64,000 nt of DNA from Apus apus (lineage: Eukaryota; Chordata; Aves; Apodiformes; Apodidae): the NCBI RefSeq assembly GCF_020740795.1, contig NC_067283.1, forward strand, positions 5,235,659 to 5,299,658, in the 5' to 3' direction. Position 1 is the first letter of the stretch. Each line of letters begins with the position of its first letter. This document shows, piece by piece, positions 35,801-47,500 of the stretch. The position numbers and the translations under genes are program-made. The notes beneath the pieces are model-generated. The model had not been told where the DNA came from. It was given only the letters and a program-made list of their open reading frames with translations, and did not search any database.

Positions 35801-38761
35801 TCAGCACTTCTCCCTGGGGCGCTGGGCCCCCAAGACCAGCAGCTGCTTTGCTTCAGCTCTTCAAAAGTGCCCTTTGGGCCCTAAATGTAAGCCTGGCACA
35901 ACTGACCTGAGGAGGAGCTTAGGCCCAGCCATCACATCTGATGCCCATTACTTGCTGGGACATGGTCGCAAGGAGCAGGGCTGTGGGAAACCTCAGCAGG
36001 TCACAGCACCACCTCCTGATTTCATCTCCTTGGCAGGGTGCTCCCAGAATCAGCTCGGTGGCTGGTGACAAAAGGCAGAGTAGAAGAAGCTAAGCAGCTC
36101 CTTCAGAAGGCAGCATCCACAAACAAGTGCACCATCCCAGCAGGACTCCTGGAGCAGGTACCTGGAGTGACAGGGGCAACTGCTTGTTATCTTCAGAGAC
36201 TTCCCTGGGTTTGTAGCAGCCACTGAAGCTGAGGCCGTTGATCAACATCTTCCCATGCCCACTGGGGATGATTTGGGATGGACTGTGGGTGATTCCAGCT
36301 TCAGCTGCTTTGTACAGAGTCAGGGCAAGGTCTGTGTTGCAAGGGCAGGGGAGAGCACAGCTGCTGCTGAGGCTCAGCCTGGAACTTGCTGGAGTCCTCC
36401 TTGGAGGGGAAGAAAGGACCCACGTGCTTCCCTGGCTTTTCTTCAGGGAGGATCAGCATGAAGTCTCTTGAGCCTGTGGCTTTCCATGCATAAATGCCCA
36501 AACACAGGCCCCCCCCCCCAAGCCCCTGCCCTGGGGAAATGTTCACCCCAAGGAATCTCCTGGTCACCAAACTCCTGGGCCAGGCACCCAGAGCACGGGC
36601 ACAGGACCCCAGCCCCACTGGGCCACCTTCCCTCCCAGAGCAGGCTGGGGTCACCAGCCTGTCCCACTGAGGCTTTCCTCTGCCTGCAGCTGGGAAAGGA
36701 GCTGCCCGTGGGTTTCCTTTGCCTGCTCTGACTCCTTGGCTTTCTACCTTTTGAAGCTGAAGCCCGAGATACAGAGCAAGCCTGGAAGTGTCCTGGATCT
36801 CTTTCGGAAGAAGCACCTCCGGAAGGTGACTCTAATCATGTCATGCACCTGGTAAGACACTTTCTGCTCCTCTCTGAACTTGCAGGTGAATAAAAGAAGG
36901 GACTGTCAACCTTTACTTTAAATTCACCTCGTGGTTTTTTGGGTGTCCTTGAGGGATCTTTCTGTCTCTGGCTACACAAGATGTTATGTGGCTTGTTCAT
37001 GGCTAATAGACATGCTGAGTGTCACCCTGCCTGGCTTCCAGGTTTGCAGACAGCCTTGCCTACTATGGACTGAGTCTGAACGTGTCAAATTTTGGTCTGG
37101 ACATCTACCTGACCCAGCTTGCCTTTGGAGCAGTGGAAATTCCATCCCGCATTGTTTGTATCTTCATTCTGCAGTGGTTTGGGAGGAAGAAAACCCAGGC
37201 TCTTCTCCTGCTGCTGAGTGGCCTGGTGTGTCTGGTCATCACTGGCATCCCTGAAGGTGAACAACCTCTTCCCATCCTGAGAGGACAACCTGTGGTACAG
37301 GGAGACATGGAGCCTCAACCTTTCCATTGCTGGGACAGGTCCTGTCCTCCCAACCAAGCTGACTCATACCTCTCAGGGCTTGTGCTGACCCTGATGCCAT
37401 GACCACAAGGCACTTGGTCAACTCCCCATGGCCCATTCTGGTCAGCAAGCCTTTGTGATGGGAGAGGGTAGAGCTGAGCCCAATAGGCCACCTATTAGCA
37501 GAGTTGTTCTCTAGGAGAATTAATATGTGGGGAGGTGAGATGATGGTTGCAAAGTGCAGTGGAGGTGGCCCCCAGGCCACAGCTGTTCCTCAGCCCACAT
37601 TCAGGAATCGTTCATAGGTGACGGCTCCCTGAAGGTGACACAGTTGTCATTGTGCATCCCCAGCCTCCATCCCCAAAGAGTGCTGGACCCTCCCTTGTCC
37701 CACAGTGGCCTTCTCTCCTCCTCCCCTCAGACCAGCCTGTGGTGACCACCGTCCTGGCCATCATTGGCAAGTTCACCGCCTCGGCCGCCTTCTCCACCTC
37801 CTACGTCTACAGCGCAGAGCTCTTCCCCACGGTCCTCAGGTGAGGTCTCCCCACGCACTGGGGCTTCCCTTTGCCATGGCTGGTGTCAGTGGAGGGGAAA
37901 AAGCCCAGTTGTCTCCATGTCTGCCCTCGGTTCCATGGTGGCTCAGGGGGTCCAAGCCCTGCCCACACCTCCCGCTGCCCCTTGCTCCCCCAGGCAGACC
38001 GGCCTGGGAATGTGCTCGATGTCAGCGCGGGTGTCGGGGATCATGGCCCCCTTGATCCTTCTCCTGGACCAGTACCACCCAGTCATCCCCATGGCCATCT
38101 TCGGGAGCGTCTCCGTAGTGGTGGGGCTGCTGTGCTTCCTGCTGCCTGAGACCCGTGGCACTGAGCTGGCAGATGACATGGGGGACAGCCACCCCCCAGC
38201 TGAGGTGGGTTCCCTGCTGCCTTGCAGGCTGGGGCTGGGGGTTTCTTCAAGGGCTTACAAAGATGGGAGGGCAGGGAGAGGGGCTCACTCGCTGCAGAGG
38301 GAGGGGACGAGACCCCATAACAGTGCCCATGGTGGCCGTCGTCCCTTCATTCCCATCCTTGGAATGGAAGGGCTCCTGCAGTGGCCAGGGCTTCACCTGT
38401 CCTTCTGCCAGTGAAAGGCTGGTGCCTTGTAGGTGTGTCCTCTGACTTGTGGCCTTGTGTAGCCCCCAGCACCCCATTGCCCATGGGAGAGAGCGGAATT
38501 GTGCCCCGAAACTTCTCCCTTTGCTGGGAGAAGGGTCTTTTGTGGGGTCCCAGAGAGAGAGTGATGAATGGGAAGCCAGGTTGCTGAAGGCTGCGTGTCT
38601 CGGAAGGCTGTTGTCAGCTCCTGGTGGGTCTGGCTTGGCGTTTTAACTCTCTTCCCTCCCACTAGGTCCGTGAAAATGCCAACAGCAGTTCTGAGAAAGG
38701 GCACGTGAAAGGAAAAGATGGTGGCCAAGACAATGAATGCACAAAGACCACTTACTTCTAG
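32817..38761 (+). CDS. SLC22A13: SLC22A13-like organic anion transporter, copy 1 (ten exons, 548 aa)
   Basis: Plasma-membrane major facilitator of the SLC22 family; human SLC22A13 (OAT10) exchanges urate, nicotinate and other organic anions. Exons: 32817-33188, 34320-34423, 34774-34928, 35488-35656, 36037-36157, 36757-36851, 37042-37256, 37731-37839, 37994-38204, 38666-38761. They sum to 1,647 nt (548 aa), close to the human length. Seen: N-terminal helix, large extracellular loop with N-glycosylation sequons (NLT twice, NAT), MFS motif GPLSDRIGRRPV after TM2, [12 protein letters not shown] before the central loop, GRKKTQA, and [13 protein letters not shown] near TM11. The C terminus KTTYF ends in the aromatic tail expected of SLC22A13. 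ATG 32,817 follows CCACCA and fits copy 2 and family length. All introns are GT-AG. Two stretches are nearly identical to copy 2, others diverged. Confidence 0.93.
32952..33448 (+). repeat. Near-identical tract A shared with copy 2 (exon 1 to intron 1)
   Basis: 497 bp equal in length to 50,403-50,899 (reverse complement), with only a handful of substitutions seen. It starts inside exon 1 at GTGCCTCACCACTGTGAC and stops abruptly in intron 1 after CCCTCTTGGTGGGA. On both sides the paralogues differ strongly. Confidence 0.93.
34320..34423 (+). CDS. SLC22A13: SLC22A13 copy 1 exon 2: TM2 and start of the MFS motif
   Basis: Reads [20 protein letters not shown], then [15 protein letters not shown]. 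It is about 85% identical by eye to exon 2 of copy 2 and therefore serves as a normally diverged reference next to the near-identical tracts. Acceptor CCTATAG, donor GTGAGG. Confidence 0.93.
35698..36857 (+). repeat. Near-identical tract B shared with copy 2 (intron 4 to exon 6)
   Basis: About 1.16 kb matching the reverse complement of 46,622-47,779: part of intron 4, exon 5, all of intron 5, exon 6 and the exon 6 donor. I saw roughly ten substitutions plus a length change in a C-run at 36,509-36,519. Identity begins at TGACAGCAGTGGGTGTG and stops right after GGTAAGA. Confidence 0.92.
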
Positions 38762-40240
38762 CTGGGCCTGCACGTGGCTGTGGCAAAAGGCAACCCAGTG
38801 CTGTGAGGCAGTGAGGAGAGGCAGGGTCTCCATTTGTGGGCCACCACCACCTCTCCAGCCATCACTGCCAATCCCTGTTTTTCCTTTTCTTTGTTTGCCT
38901 TCCCCTATCTCCCTCTCTAGCTCATCCCTGGGCACTACATGCTGCCCCTGGTGTTCCACAAGCTCTTGTTGGAGAAAACCCGATGCTTTTCCACCTAAGG
39001 GACAAAAGAAAGAAATCAGAAACCAGGAAGGAGGCAACATTTTCTTTTTTTTTTCCTGTCCCATCTCCAGGAAGGTGAGGCTGTAAACTTCGTCCAAGTG
39101 AGACACCTGCTAGAGCACTGAACAGCCTCACCACAGGGTGCTGTGCTCAGTAAAGAGAAAGCCAGAGCAGTTGCAGCTCTGAAAACAAGCTCACATGTGC
39201 AAGAAGGAGTGATTTGCCTTGACTACCATCACCTTGCCACCCTCTCTTAAAAACACTCCTTTTATGTTTTGTTTTTTTAATTTTCAGTTTGAGACAGCTG
39301 AGGAAAAGAAAACAACAAAGATGTGATGACCAAAGCAGTGAGCAAGGATGTCTGACAGGCAGCAGGTTTTTTGTCTTGGTGTTGGTGGCTTTGAGTGAAA
39401 GCATGTCATGATGCTCTGTGCACAGAAAATTGGGCTGTGGTGTAGGACCATGTTAACCTGTCTGTTCCAGGAAGCTGAGAGACACGGTGGCAGCTGGTCT
39501 CTTAGAAGAAAGTGCAGGTCTTTCTGGGAACTATCAGGTCTGTTCTGTTCTCTTCTAGTCTGTTCCTTCCTGCTGTGCCCATTTCTGTCTTTAAACAATT
39601 TAGGACTATTTTTTTTTCCCTTGTATTATGAAGAAAAAAAACCCTATGTTTTTCCTGTTCTTCCCCTCCTATCATCTCCTGTCCCTCAAGATGAATTTCT
39701 TTTACCACTGGCTTGGAACAGATGAAGCTCAGAAGTTACTCATGGTGGTGTTCCAGCTCTGTCTGTACACAGCTCAAAGGGTATTTTCAGATAGTGTCAA
39801 GAAGCTTTTAAAGCAGACTTTGTTCTCTCTGTTGTCATGCCTGCATGTTTCCATGGATCAAAGTATGGATGTGCAGTTTGATGAAGACTGAGTTTTGGAT
39901 AAAATCTGTGACATGTGACAATGCCCCACCAGGAGGGGCTGCCTGTGGTGCCATCTTCTCTCTGGCACTGCTCTTCTGAGGATTAGCTGTTGTGCTCCTG
40001 TTGGGTGGCCCTGAGGATAGAAGAGCTCAGTCCTTTGCCCAAGGACACACTTTCCTTGGCACAGCCTGGAGCTGCCTCCTTTGGGCTTCTATGGAAAATA
40101 AGGTGTTGGGGGTGAAGGCTGAGGGAAGAGCTTGGAGCAAAATGCTCAGTTATTGACTGAACCTCAGCTCCTTTGGAGAATTCTGCTCTAAGAGTTTCTG
40201 TTTCTGCTTGCTTCCTAAATAAAGGTGTCCAAGCACATCT
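38762..40240 (+). other. SLC22A13: Presumed 3'UTR of SLC22A13 copy 1
   Basis: Follows the TAG of copy 1 to the first convincing AATAAA. No coding exon is supported on either strand. A 237-aa minus-strand open frame here lacks recognisable motifs. Confidence 0.5.
40218..40223 (+). terminator. SLC22A13: Candidate polyadenylation signal of SLC22A13 copy 1
   Basis: CCTAAATAAAGGTGTCC, about 1.46 kb after the stop codon, followed by T/G-rich DNA (CTGATGTACTTCTGCTTCC). It is the first canonical hexamer I noticed downstream; use is inferred. Confidence 0.5.
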
Positions 40241-42059
40241 GATGTACTTCTGCTTCCATCTCATTCATGCCTCCAGTAGGCCAAAGGTCCATGTCATCTG
40301 CTCTTCTCTAGGCCACTGCACCTGGTAGTTTGAAGACCAATGGTTGGTGCACTTTTGGCTGAAGAGCACCTGAATAGTTTGACTAATTCTGTTTTGCCCA
40401 GCTCAGCAAAACTGGGGGGGGGTCTCCAATGGGTTTGCTGGTGCTTAATGTTGCTGCTGCCTGGTCCACACGTGATCTTGCACTGTGCTAACAGAGCCCA
40501 CAGCACAGAGCTGAGCTAGGTGTGGTGGGACAGTGTGTGAGAATGCAAGTAACTTTTGCAGGCATGCAATGGGATGCTTTGGGCTTTTTTGGAGTCCTCT
40601 GTAGCTTGGAAAGCCTTTCTTCTCTGTGGATCTCAACATATGGGTTCCACTTCCCCTGCCCTGGTAGTTTCCATCCATGGCTTACTTAGCTCCCATGGCC
40701 CTGGTATCCAGAGCCTACAGTATCCTACTGTGCCTAAAAATCCTCACAGTCGAGGTATTTCTACAGTAGTCTGGACACATTCTGGGTCAGCTTTGTCCTT
40801 CTTTTAATACAAAACCTAGATGTTTTGCTTCCTAACAAGACAGCTGAAGCTGACCTTTTTTCTGCTAAAACAGTACATAGATGTACAGTGTCTTTTATAT
40901 AGGTGTCCTCATCTGTGCTTGCTATAAGCAAATCACCTACATGGTTTGCCTGGTAGTTTTATGTCTTCATGAAGAAATGGTAGGAGACTCTACAAACCCT
41001 TGTGGGAGATGCATCCAGGTTAATTCTTGTCTGTTGCACTGAAAGGCAAACAGAAGTTGGCTGTCCTCACCTAAAGGGGTACTAAAGCAGGTGCTGGTTA
41101 GATTAATCACAGTAAAATGTCTTGCCCAATGTGGCATTTGAAAAAGTCTGGTTGAGGGATCGGGCACCACTGGATGAGAAGCCACTACGTGTTTGTTATC
41201 TACCAGCAGATCTTGCACAAAACAGTCTTACAGGTCCCCAAATTCATCTAATTTATTATTATTTTTTAAATTGGTTTTGAATGCTCTTTTCATCTTCCTG
41301 GGGAAGAGGACATTGTTTCACAGCTGGACAGGGGTTTCTTACCTTTGTTTTTATACTTATGGGTTGAACTGAATCAACTCATCCTACATCTGTACCAAGT
41401 AGACTGGTATTTAGCCCAAAAGAAATGTTAAAAGTGTGTGTGTCACCATGTAGCACTCTCATACTCCCTGTGAAAAATAATGTTATGATGTAAAGGGTCA
41501 AGCCTTACAGATTCCCAGTTGAATTAGTTGCAGTTGCTGCAGCTGAAGTTCTTTCTCCAGGTTTTCGTACTCCTTTTTGGCCATCCTCTTCCTGGTGGTT
41601 ATCTACTCAATTACCTCATACAAACCAACAATCCATTTGTTCTGGGAATCTATTCTTTAGATGATGCCGCAAAAAGGTGAGTCTTTGCTGATGAAAAGTC
41701 TCTTGTGGTGGCCACTGTTCTGCTGGGTTTCTATCTCAGTTTATGAACGACCAACCTTCTTGGCGTAAAGTAACCGAGGGCTTTTTTTATAAGTCCACAA
41801 ATAAATTTCCCCCCAGTTCTGTAAGACCTTGCCCAAGGTTTTCCACTTTTCTACCTCAAGAGCATTTCCTGTTTCTTCCTCTTCCCTCAGGCTTGACCTT
41901 AGGTTTCCCAGAACAAAGCCTCAGGTATCAAATCCTATTGTATAAAAAAACAATTCATTCCCATGATGCAGTGGAAAACCAGCTTGAGCTGGATCCCTCT
42001 GGGGAGGGACCCTGAAAAAGAAATCTCTGGGCAATTATACCCTTACATTCTAAATACCA

Positions 42060-42072
42060 CCCCCCCCCCCCC
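42060..42072. repeat. Poly-C run
   Basis: Thirteen consecutive cytosines in the spacer between the inverted genes; the opposite strand is a G-run and likely slips or folds. Confidence 0.9.
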
Positions 42073-42648
42073 ATGTGATTATTTGGTCTAATAGTGGTAT
42101 TAGGGTGTGGAGTCTTCCTATGCCTCACTGGATCCTTTCTCAGTCTCCAAGTAGGCTGTTCCTTTTCTTATCTTGATGGATGCAGCTTCTGCTGATGGCT
42201 GTAGTTTCCTTATCCTTCAGCTTGAACATGCTCTGGTGCCTTGTCCTACTGAACTAGGCAGAGATTCAACATAAAAGTTCAGCATCTGCCTAGGTGAAAG
42301 TTCACAGCTTCAGCAGCTCTAGCTAGTCATGCTCACCAAGTTAGCTACTAATGCTAAGCAAGGCTACTCATTCTAACACTCCTTAACAGATGGAGCCAAA
42401 GGGCTGATGAGAAGGTGAGGACAAAATGGAGTAGCAAGGTTTAGCTGGGAAGAGCAGATGCAAGACCTCTGTGAATGGCTTACCAAGCCATGAGTGGAGG
42501 GCCAGCTGTGGGAAGGTGCTGAATGTGACAGCATTGCCAGGGTCACCATGAAGGGTTTGCTAAGGCACAGAAATTAATGTCTAAGCCTTCTTCAGGCCCT
42601 CCTATAGCAGACACGGCAGCAAGGCCCTGCTCCTGAGCTTTATACTCT

Positions 42649-42705
42649 TATAGAATAATGTATATTGGAAAAGACCTTTAAGAGCATTGACTCTAAGTCT
42701 ATGTT
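42649..42705 (-). mobile_element. CR1 3'-terminus remnant, antisense
   Basis: ATAGAATAATGTATATTGGA then AAAGACCTTTAAGAGCATTG is a decayed antisense CR1 end. Only about 55 bp can be recognised. Confidence 0.6.
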
Positions 42706-43644
42706 CAAGTCAGAACCTCTCAACCTCCATTTCCCCTTTAGAGGTGACCCAGGTTCATGCATCAGAACCTCCCCACTGCTGAGGAAGCTGGTCAGGCAGG
42801 GCCAGAGGTGTCTAAGGCATGGAGGGGCAGCAGAGCCTGGTCTGGCTCTATTCCCTGAAGTGAGGAGCCATAGGCAAAGCAGCGCTGGTTGCCAGAGGAG
42901 CCCCCCAGGGACCACTGAGACACTCAGCACATCCTTGGTGTTGGTGACACCAACAAACTGTGCTGCAACCCTGAGTCCTGGCTGTGGGGCAAATGTGTCA
43001 GGATCCTGGACCTTGCCCTTTCAGAAGATGATATTGTCCTCTCCTTCCTCCTCACCCCATGCTGGGAAGGCCCCAATTCCATGACCAGGGCAGAAAGAGA
43101 GAGAGCCAGTGGGGAATGAGGAGGTGAGAAGCAGCATTGATCCTCCTCTCATGACTCTGTGCAGTGGGTCAGTGTCAAAGACCAGATCCTCCAAGTGCCC
43201 TCCCCTATCTCCAGCTATGGCCATGTGAAACTGGAGAGACTTTGTGCACCAAAGCCAAAACACGAGCATCACCTCAAGACATGTCTGTCCTGGAGCTGGG
43301 ACACCCCAGACATCAAACCACCATTTCCTACAGCACAAAGCAGTTGGAAGCAAAAGGATGCTACAAACCTGAGTGACCAGCCTTCTTCTTTGACCAGCTT
43401 TGGGCTGTACTTGGAGGAGATGGCTTCATGAAAGGGCACGAAATAGTGCACAAAAGGGGACTCTGCTTGCAAAAAGGTAGCACAGGAGAGGCCACACTTC
43501 TCTTTCTTTGGTGTGGCACCAGATTACACTAAAATGTGGCTGAGCTGGCAGCAGCCAACCAAGGTCACTGTTAAAGGCTGATCATCACTAGGGATAGTTG
43601 TCCAGGTGCCCACTCAGTGTAACTGACTGAATTGTAGCTCACAC

Positions 43645-44400
43645 TACACAATTTAGGAAAATTCCACAGCTGCTACTAGAGGAAATAAATACAGATTGTT
43701 CATCAGAAGGCAATGGAAGAAAAAAACCCAAAACAGTCCAAATTGAACTCAGTTGTTCTGCTTTAGCACTCTGTTTCTGCATTGTTTGTGGCTGATGGAA
43801 ACCAAACACGTTTCCATCTGTGTGTTAAATTACAGGCTCACAATTTCTGTGTGGAAAACACTCCAGAGCCAATAGCAGTGACAAAGGCCAACTGTGAAAC
43901 AGGAGGGGGAAAGAGGGAAAGAAAGAAATCAACACCATTTATTACTCACACATTGCATGACGAGTGTCTCTTACCAAACGCAGAGTATAATCGATAATGA
44001 TTCATGTAGAAACTCCAATGCAACCCCACAGAACTGAAAGCTACAGAGGTGTGTGACAGGGTTTCAGTGACATCCTGACCGAAGGCAGAGGCCCCAGGCC
44101 AGCAGGGCAGGGGGGACACGGCCCGGCGCCCGCCTGCCCAGGCCCACCGCTCTGCTGGCAGCTGGTTATTGCTGTAAAACACCAGAGGGAGGGTTCCACG
44201 GGTACCAGTTTGCAGAGGGCTGGGAAAGACGTCGGGAGGACTCGCACAGCCGGGCAGAACAGACTGGGTTTCAGGTCTGAAGGGCGTTTTTGCCAAACGC
44301 AGAGTGAGACAGAGCTCCTCTCCCTCCGACTGTGAACGTCCTGCTGGTCATCTCAAAGACCAGTTTCCAGGCAGCAATGCCTCACGGGTCTGCTTCAAGA
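43645..44400 (-). repeat. Inverted second copy of an OXSR1 3'UTR segment
   Basis: Reverse complement of 29,720-30,480. It begins (in - strand sense) at 44,400, 64 bp after the stop codon of SLC22A13 copy 2, and runs in the same sense as that gene. The core is nearly identical to the source: 116-codon frames in the two arms differ at only two residues. The distal 100 bp is diverged, so the duplication is older than the identity of the core suggests. Confidence 0.92.
43938..43943 (-). terminator. OXSR1-derived polyadenylation signal behind SLC22A13 copy 2
   Basis: AATAAA on the - strand (TTTATT on +), about 520 bp after the predicted stop of copy 2 and equivalent to the hexamer at 30,177 in the OXSR1 3'UTR, with the same T-rich downstream stretch. 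It is the best candidate for the 3' end of copy 2. Confidence 0.5.
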
Positions 44401-44464
44401 AAGAGTGGATCACCCTAGACCTTTAGGATACACCTGCCCATTCATCATTTGGTCTTCAAGCATC

Positions 44465-44525
44465 TTAGCTTTTCTCCAAGTCTTCACCGTTGCCTGTGTT
44501 GTCTCTCGCGGACGATCTCCTGTTG
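44465..44525 (-). CDS. SLC22A13-like: SLC22A13 copy 2, predicted terminal exon with a shifted frame
   Basis: The - strand has a strong polypyrimidine tract and acceptor (CCCTTCTTGTCTTCAG) followed by CAACAGGAGATCGTCCGCGA. GTCCGCGAG resembles GTCCGTGAA, the start of copy 1 exon 10. After the 1-nt loss in exon 9 the frame reads [19 protein letters not shown] then TAA. A second AG six bases on would give the same frame two residues shorter. Confidence 0.6.
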
Positions 44526-47500
44526 CTGAAGACAAGAAGGGAAGAGGGAGACACGATACTGTTTTCATCCTGGTTTTTTACACATTTATCTTTGCCCTAA
44601 ATCTACGCTTTTGGATTTTATGACCCTGAGTTGAGAACACCCGGCACCCACCTCAGCTGGGAGGCAGCCACCCCCATGTTGTCCACCAGCTCGGTGCCAC
44701 GGGGCTCGGGCAGCAGGAAGCACAGCAGCCCCACCACTACGGGGACGCTCCCAAAGATGGCCATGGGGACGGCCCGGTGGTACTGGTCCAGGAGAAGGAT
44801 CAAGGGGGCCATGATCCCCGACACCCGCGCCGACATCGAGCACAGCCCCACGCCGGTCTGCCTGGGGGAGCAAGGGGCAGCGGGAGGTTGGGCAGGAATC
44901 AGCATCCCCTGGGCCAGCGTGGGACAGATTGCAGCCACAGGGACCACCGGGTTCTTGCCCCTCCACTGACACCAGCCATGGCGAAGGGACTCCCCAATGG
45001 GTGGGGAGACCTCACCTGAGGACCGTGGGGAAGAGCTCTGCAGTGTAGACGTAGGAGGTGGAGAAGGCAGCTGTGGATGTGGACTTGCCAATGATGGCCA
45101 GGATGGTGGTTGCCAAGGGCTGGTCTGAGGGGAGGAGGAGAGGCTGCCACTGTGACCTCCGTGGAGAAGGTTCAGTTCAAACCAAAGGTTTAAAGTGAGA
45201 TTTCCTGGGACAGCTCTTTCTAATGGACTTACAAAAGAAATTTACCACCTAACCCATTAGCAATCCTTCCTAGCACACCCTTTCCTAGAAAATACCCTCT
45301 GGCCAACTGCCAAAGAAAAGCAAGATAGCATTTCCTAAATTTGCAACTGGAGCGAGCTACTGAGCCACTGCAGGTCTTCAGGGAGTGCTCAGTTGGAAAT
45401 ACCATGTCCAAGAGCTTGAAACCATAGTGTAGCCCCTCTCTCTCCTTCAGCCTTACTCACATCACTAGCACAGCAGCAGGGGTGAGTGTAGGACCCCTGG
45501 GAATGTGTAGGTAGAAACAGATAAGGGAGGGGCATTATCTTTTCCTGTTCATCTAAAGAAGGGAGACGTGGTGGCCTTTAAAATGCCTCTTCTGCTACAT
45601 CTTTCTGAGAGGAGGTGGTAATGCCTAGCAGGTGGAGGTGGTGGTGTCTAGTGGGTGGTGATGCATAATGGACACTGCCTGTTTTGTGCTAGGAGATATG
45701 GAAGGACCAAGCACAGCTCTGAAGGAGAAGAAAGTCCTGCAGAGAGGGAGCCAGCACGCTGGGAGTGCAGCCCCTTGGGCTGTGGACCTGGAGACAGCTC
45801 AGCCTCTGGGAGTGAGTCTGGGTCTGTGGTCAGCCAGGCTGGGAGGGTGGGTCTGACCCAGGATAGAGCTGGCTGGAGCTCTGCCTGGCTCTGCTCCTGG
45901 GCTGGGAAGAGGTTGTTCACCTTCAGGGATGCCAGTGATGACAAGACATATCAGGCCAGACAGCAGCAGGAGCAGAGCCTGGGTTTTCTTCCTCCCAAAC
46001 CACTGCAGCAGGAATATGCAGGAAATCCGAGCTGGTAACTCCACTGCCCCAAAGGCAAGCTGGGTCAGGTAGATGTCCAGACCAAAACCTGTCACGTTCA
46101 GACTCAGTCCATAGTAAACAAGGCTGTCTGCAAACCTGAAATTCAAGCAAAATGGAATAGAACATGTAACCAGATGGGTTTTCCAGGGGCTTGTCTTTAA
46201 ACATTAGGATGGTTAGGCCACACTCAACTCATTTAAACTCCCAGCAATCTCTGTTTCATTTCTACTCACCACCTGTGGCAATCCTGTGCATCGTAGTTAC
46301 AGGAGATAAAGCAGTATGGAAAACCATGTTTGGCAAATTTTAGACTGCACCCAGAACTTTTACAGGGGCCCAAAACTACGTCAAGGCTCAGGGGTTACCA
46401 AAAGCTGGAATTACTCCAGCCTTCCTCAAAAATCCCACAGACGAATTGAATAACTCAAATCCAACAGCTTCTCCCCATGCCCAGAGAAAGACCCAGTATG
46501 GAGAGACAGAAAGATTAGCAGAGGAGCCCATAGACATAAAATGACCCAAAAATCACCTGTAGTGAATTTATACTTCTTGACAAGCCTCAGTCTCCTCACT
46601 TCAGCTGTAAGTTTGGGAATATCTTACCAGGTGCATGACATGATTAGAGTCACCTTCCGGAGGTGCTTCTTCCGAAAGAGATCCAGGACACTTCCAGATT
46701 TGCTCTGTATCTCGGGCTTCAGCTTCAAAAGGCAGAAAGCCAAGGAGTCAAAGCAGGCAAAGGAAACCCACGGGCAGCTCCTTTCCCAGCTGCAGGCAGA
46801 GGAAAGCCTCAGTGGGACAGGCTGGTGACCCCAGCCTGCTCTGGGAGGGAAGGTGGCCCAGTGGGGCTGGGGTCTTGTGCCTGTGCTCTGGGTGCCCGGC
46901 CCAGGAGTTTGGTGACCAGGAGATTCCTTGGGGTGAACATTTCCCCAGGGCAGGGGCTTGGGGGTGGGCCTGTGTTTGGGCATTTATGCATGGAAAGCCA
47001 CAGGCTCAAGAGACTTCATGCTGATCCTCCCTGAAGAAAAGCCAGGGAAGCACGTGGGTCCTTTCTTCCCCTCCAAGGAGGACTCCAGCAAGCTCCAGGC
47101 TGAGCCTCAGCAGCAGCTGTGCTCTCCCCTGCCCTTGCAACACAGACCTTGCCCTGACTCTGTACAAAGCAGCTGAAGCTGGAATCACCCACAGTCCATC
47201 CCAAATCATCCCCAGTGGGCACGGGAAGCTGTTGATCAACGGCCTCAGCTTCAGTGGCTGCTACAAACCCAGGGAAGTCTCTGAAGATAACAAGCAGTTG
47301 CCCCTGTCACTCCAGGTACCTGCTCCAGGAGTCCTGCTGGGATGGTGCACTTGTTTGTGGATGCTGCCTTCTGAAGGAGCTGCTTAGCTTCTTCTACTCT
47401 GCCTTTTGTCACCAGCCACCGAGCTGATTCTGGGAGCACCCTGCCAAGGAGATGAAATCAGGAGGTGGTGCTGTGACCTGCTGAGGTTTCCCACAGCCCT

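Larger units (their letters stand above)
40241..43644. other. Intergenic region between the convergent SLC22A13-like genes
   Basis: About 3.4 kb without a supported gene. It holds a 9-base G-run at 40,414, a 13-base C-run at 42,060 and a short antisense CR1 terminus at 42,649. It is the central spacer of the inverted gene pair. Confidence 0.6.

Noticed and set aside
38393-39106. 237-codon minus frame behind SLC22A13 copy 1
   Set aside because: Antisense to the last intron, exon and 3'UTR, with low-complexity composition and no recognisable motif.
44618-44652. Loss of the last exon of SLC22A13 copy 2 with a read-through end at 44,618
   Set aside because: First considered because of the OXSR1-like DNA downstream, but a good acceptor and an exon resembling copy 1 exon 10 are present at 44,465-44,525. 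Kept only as an alternative.
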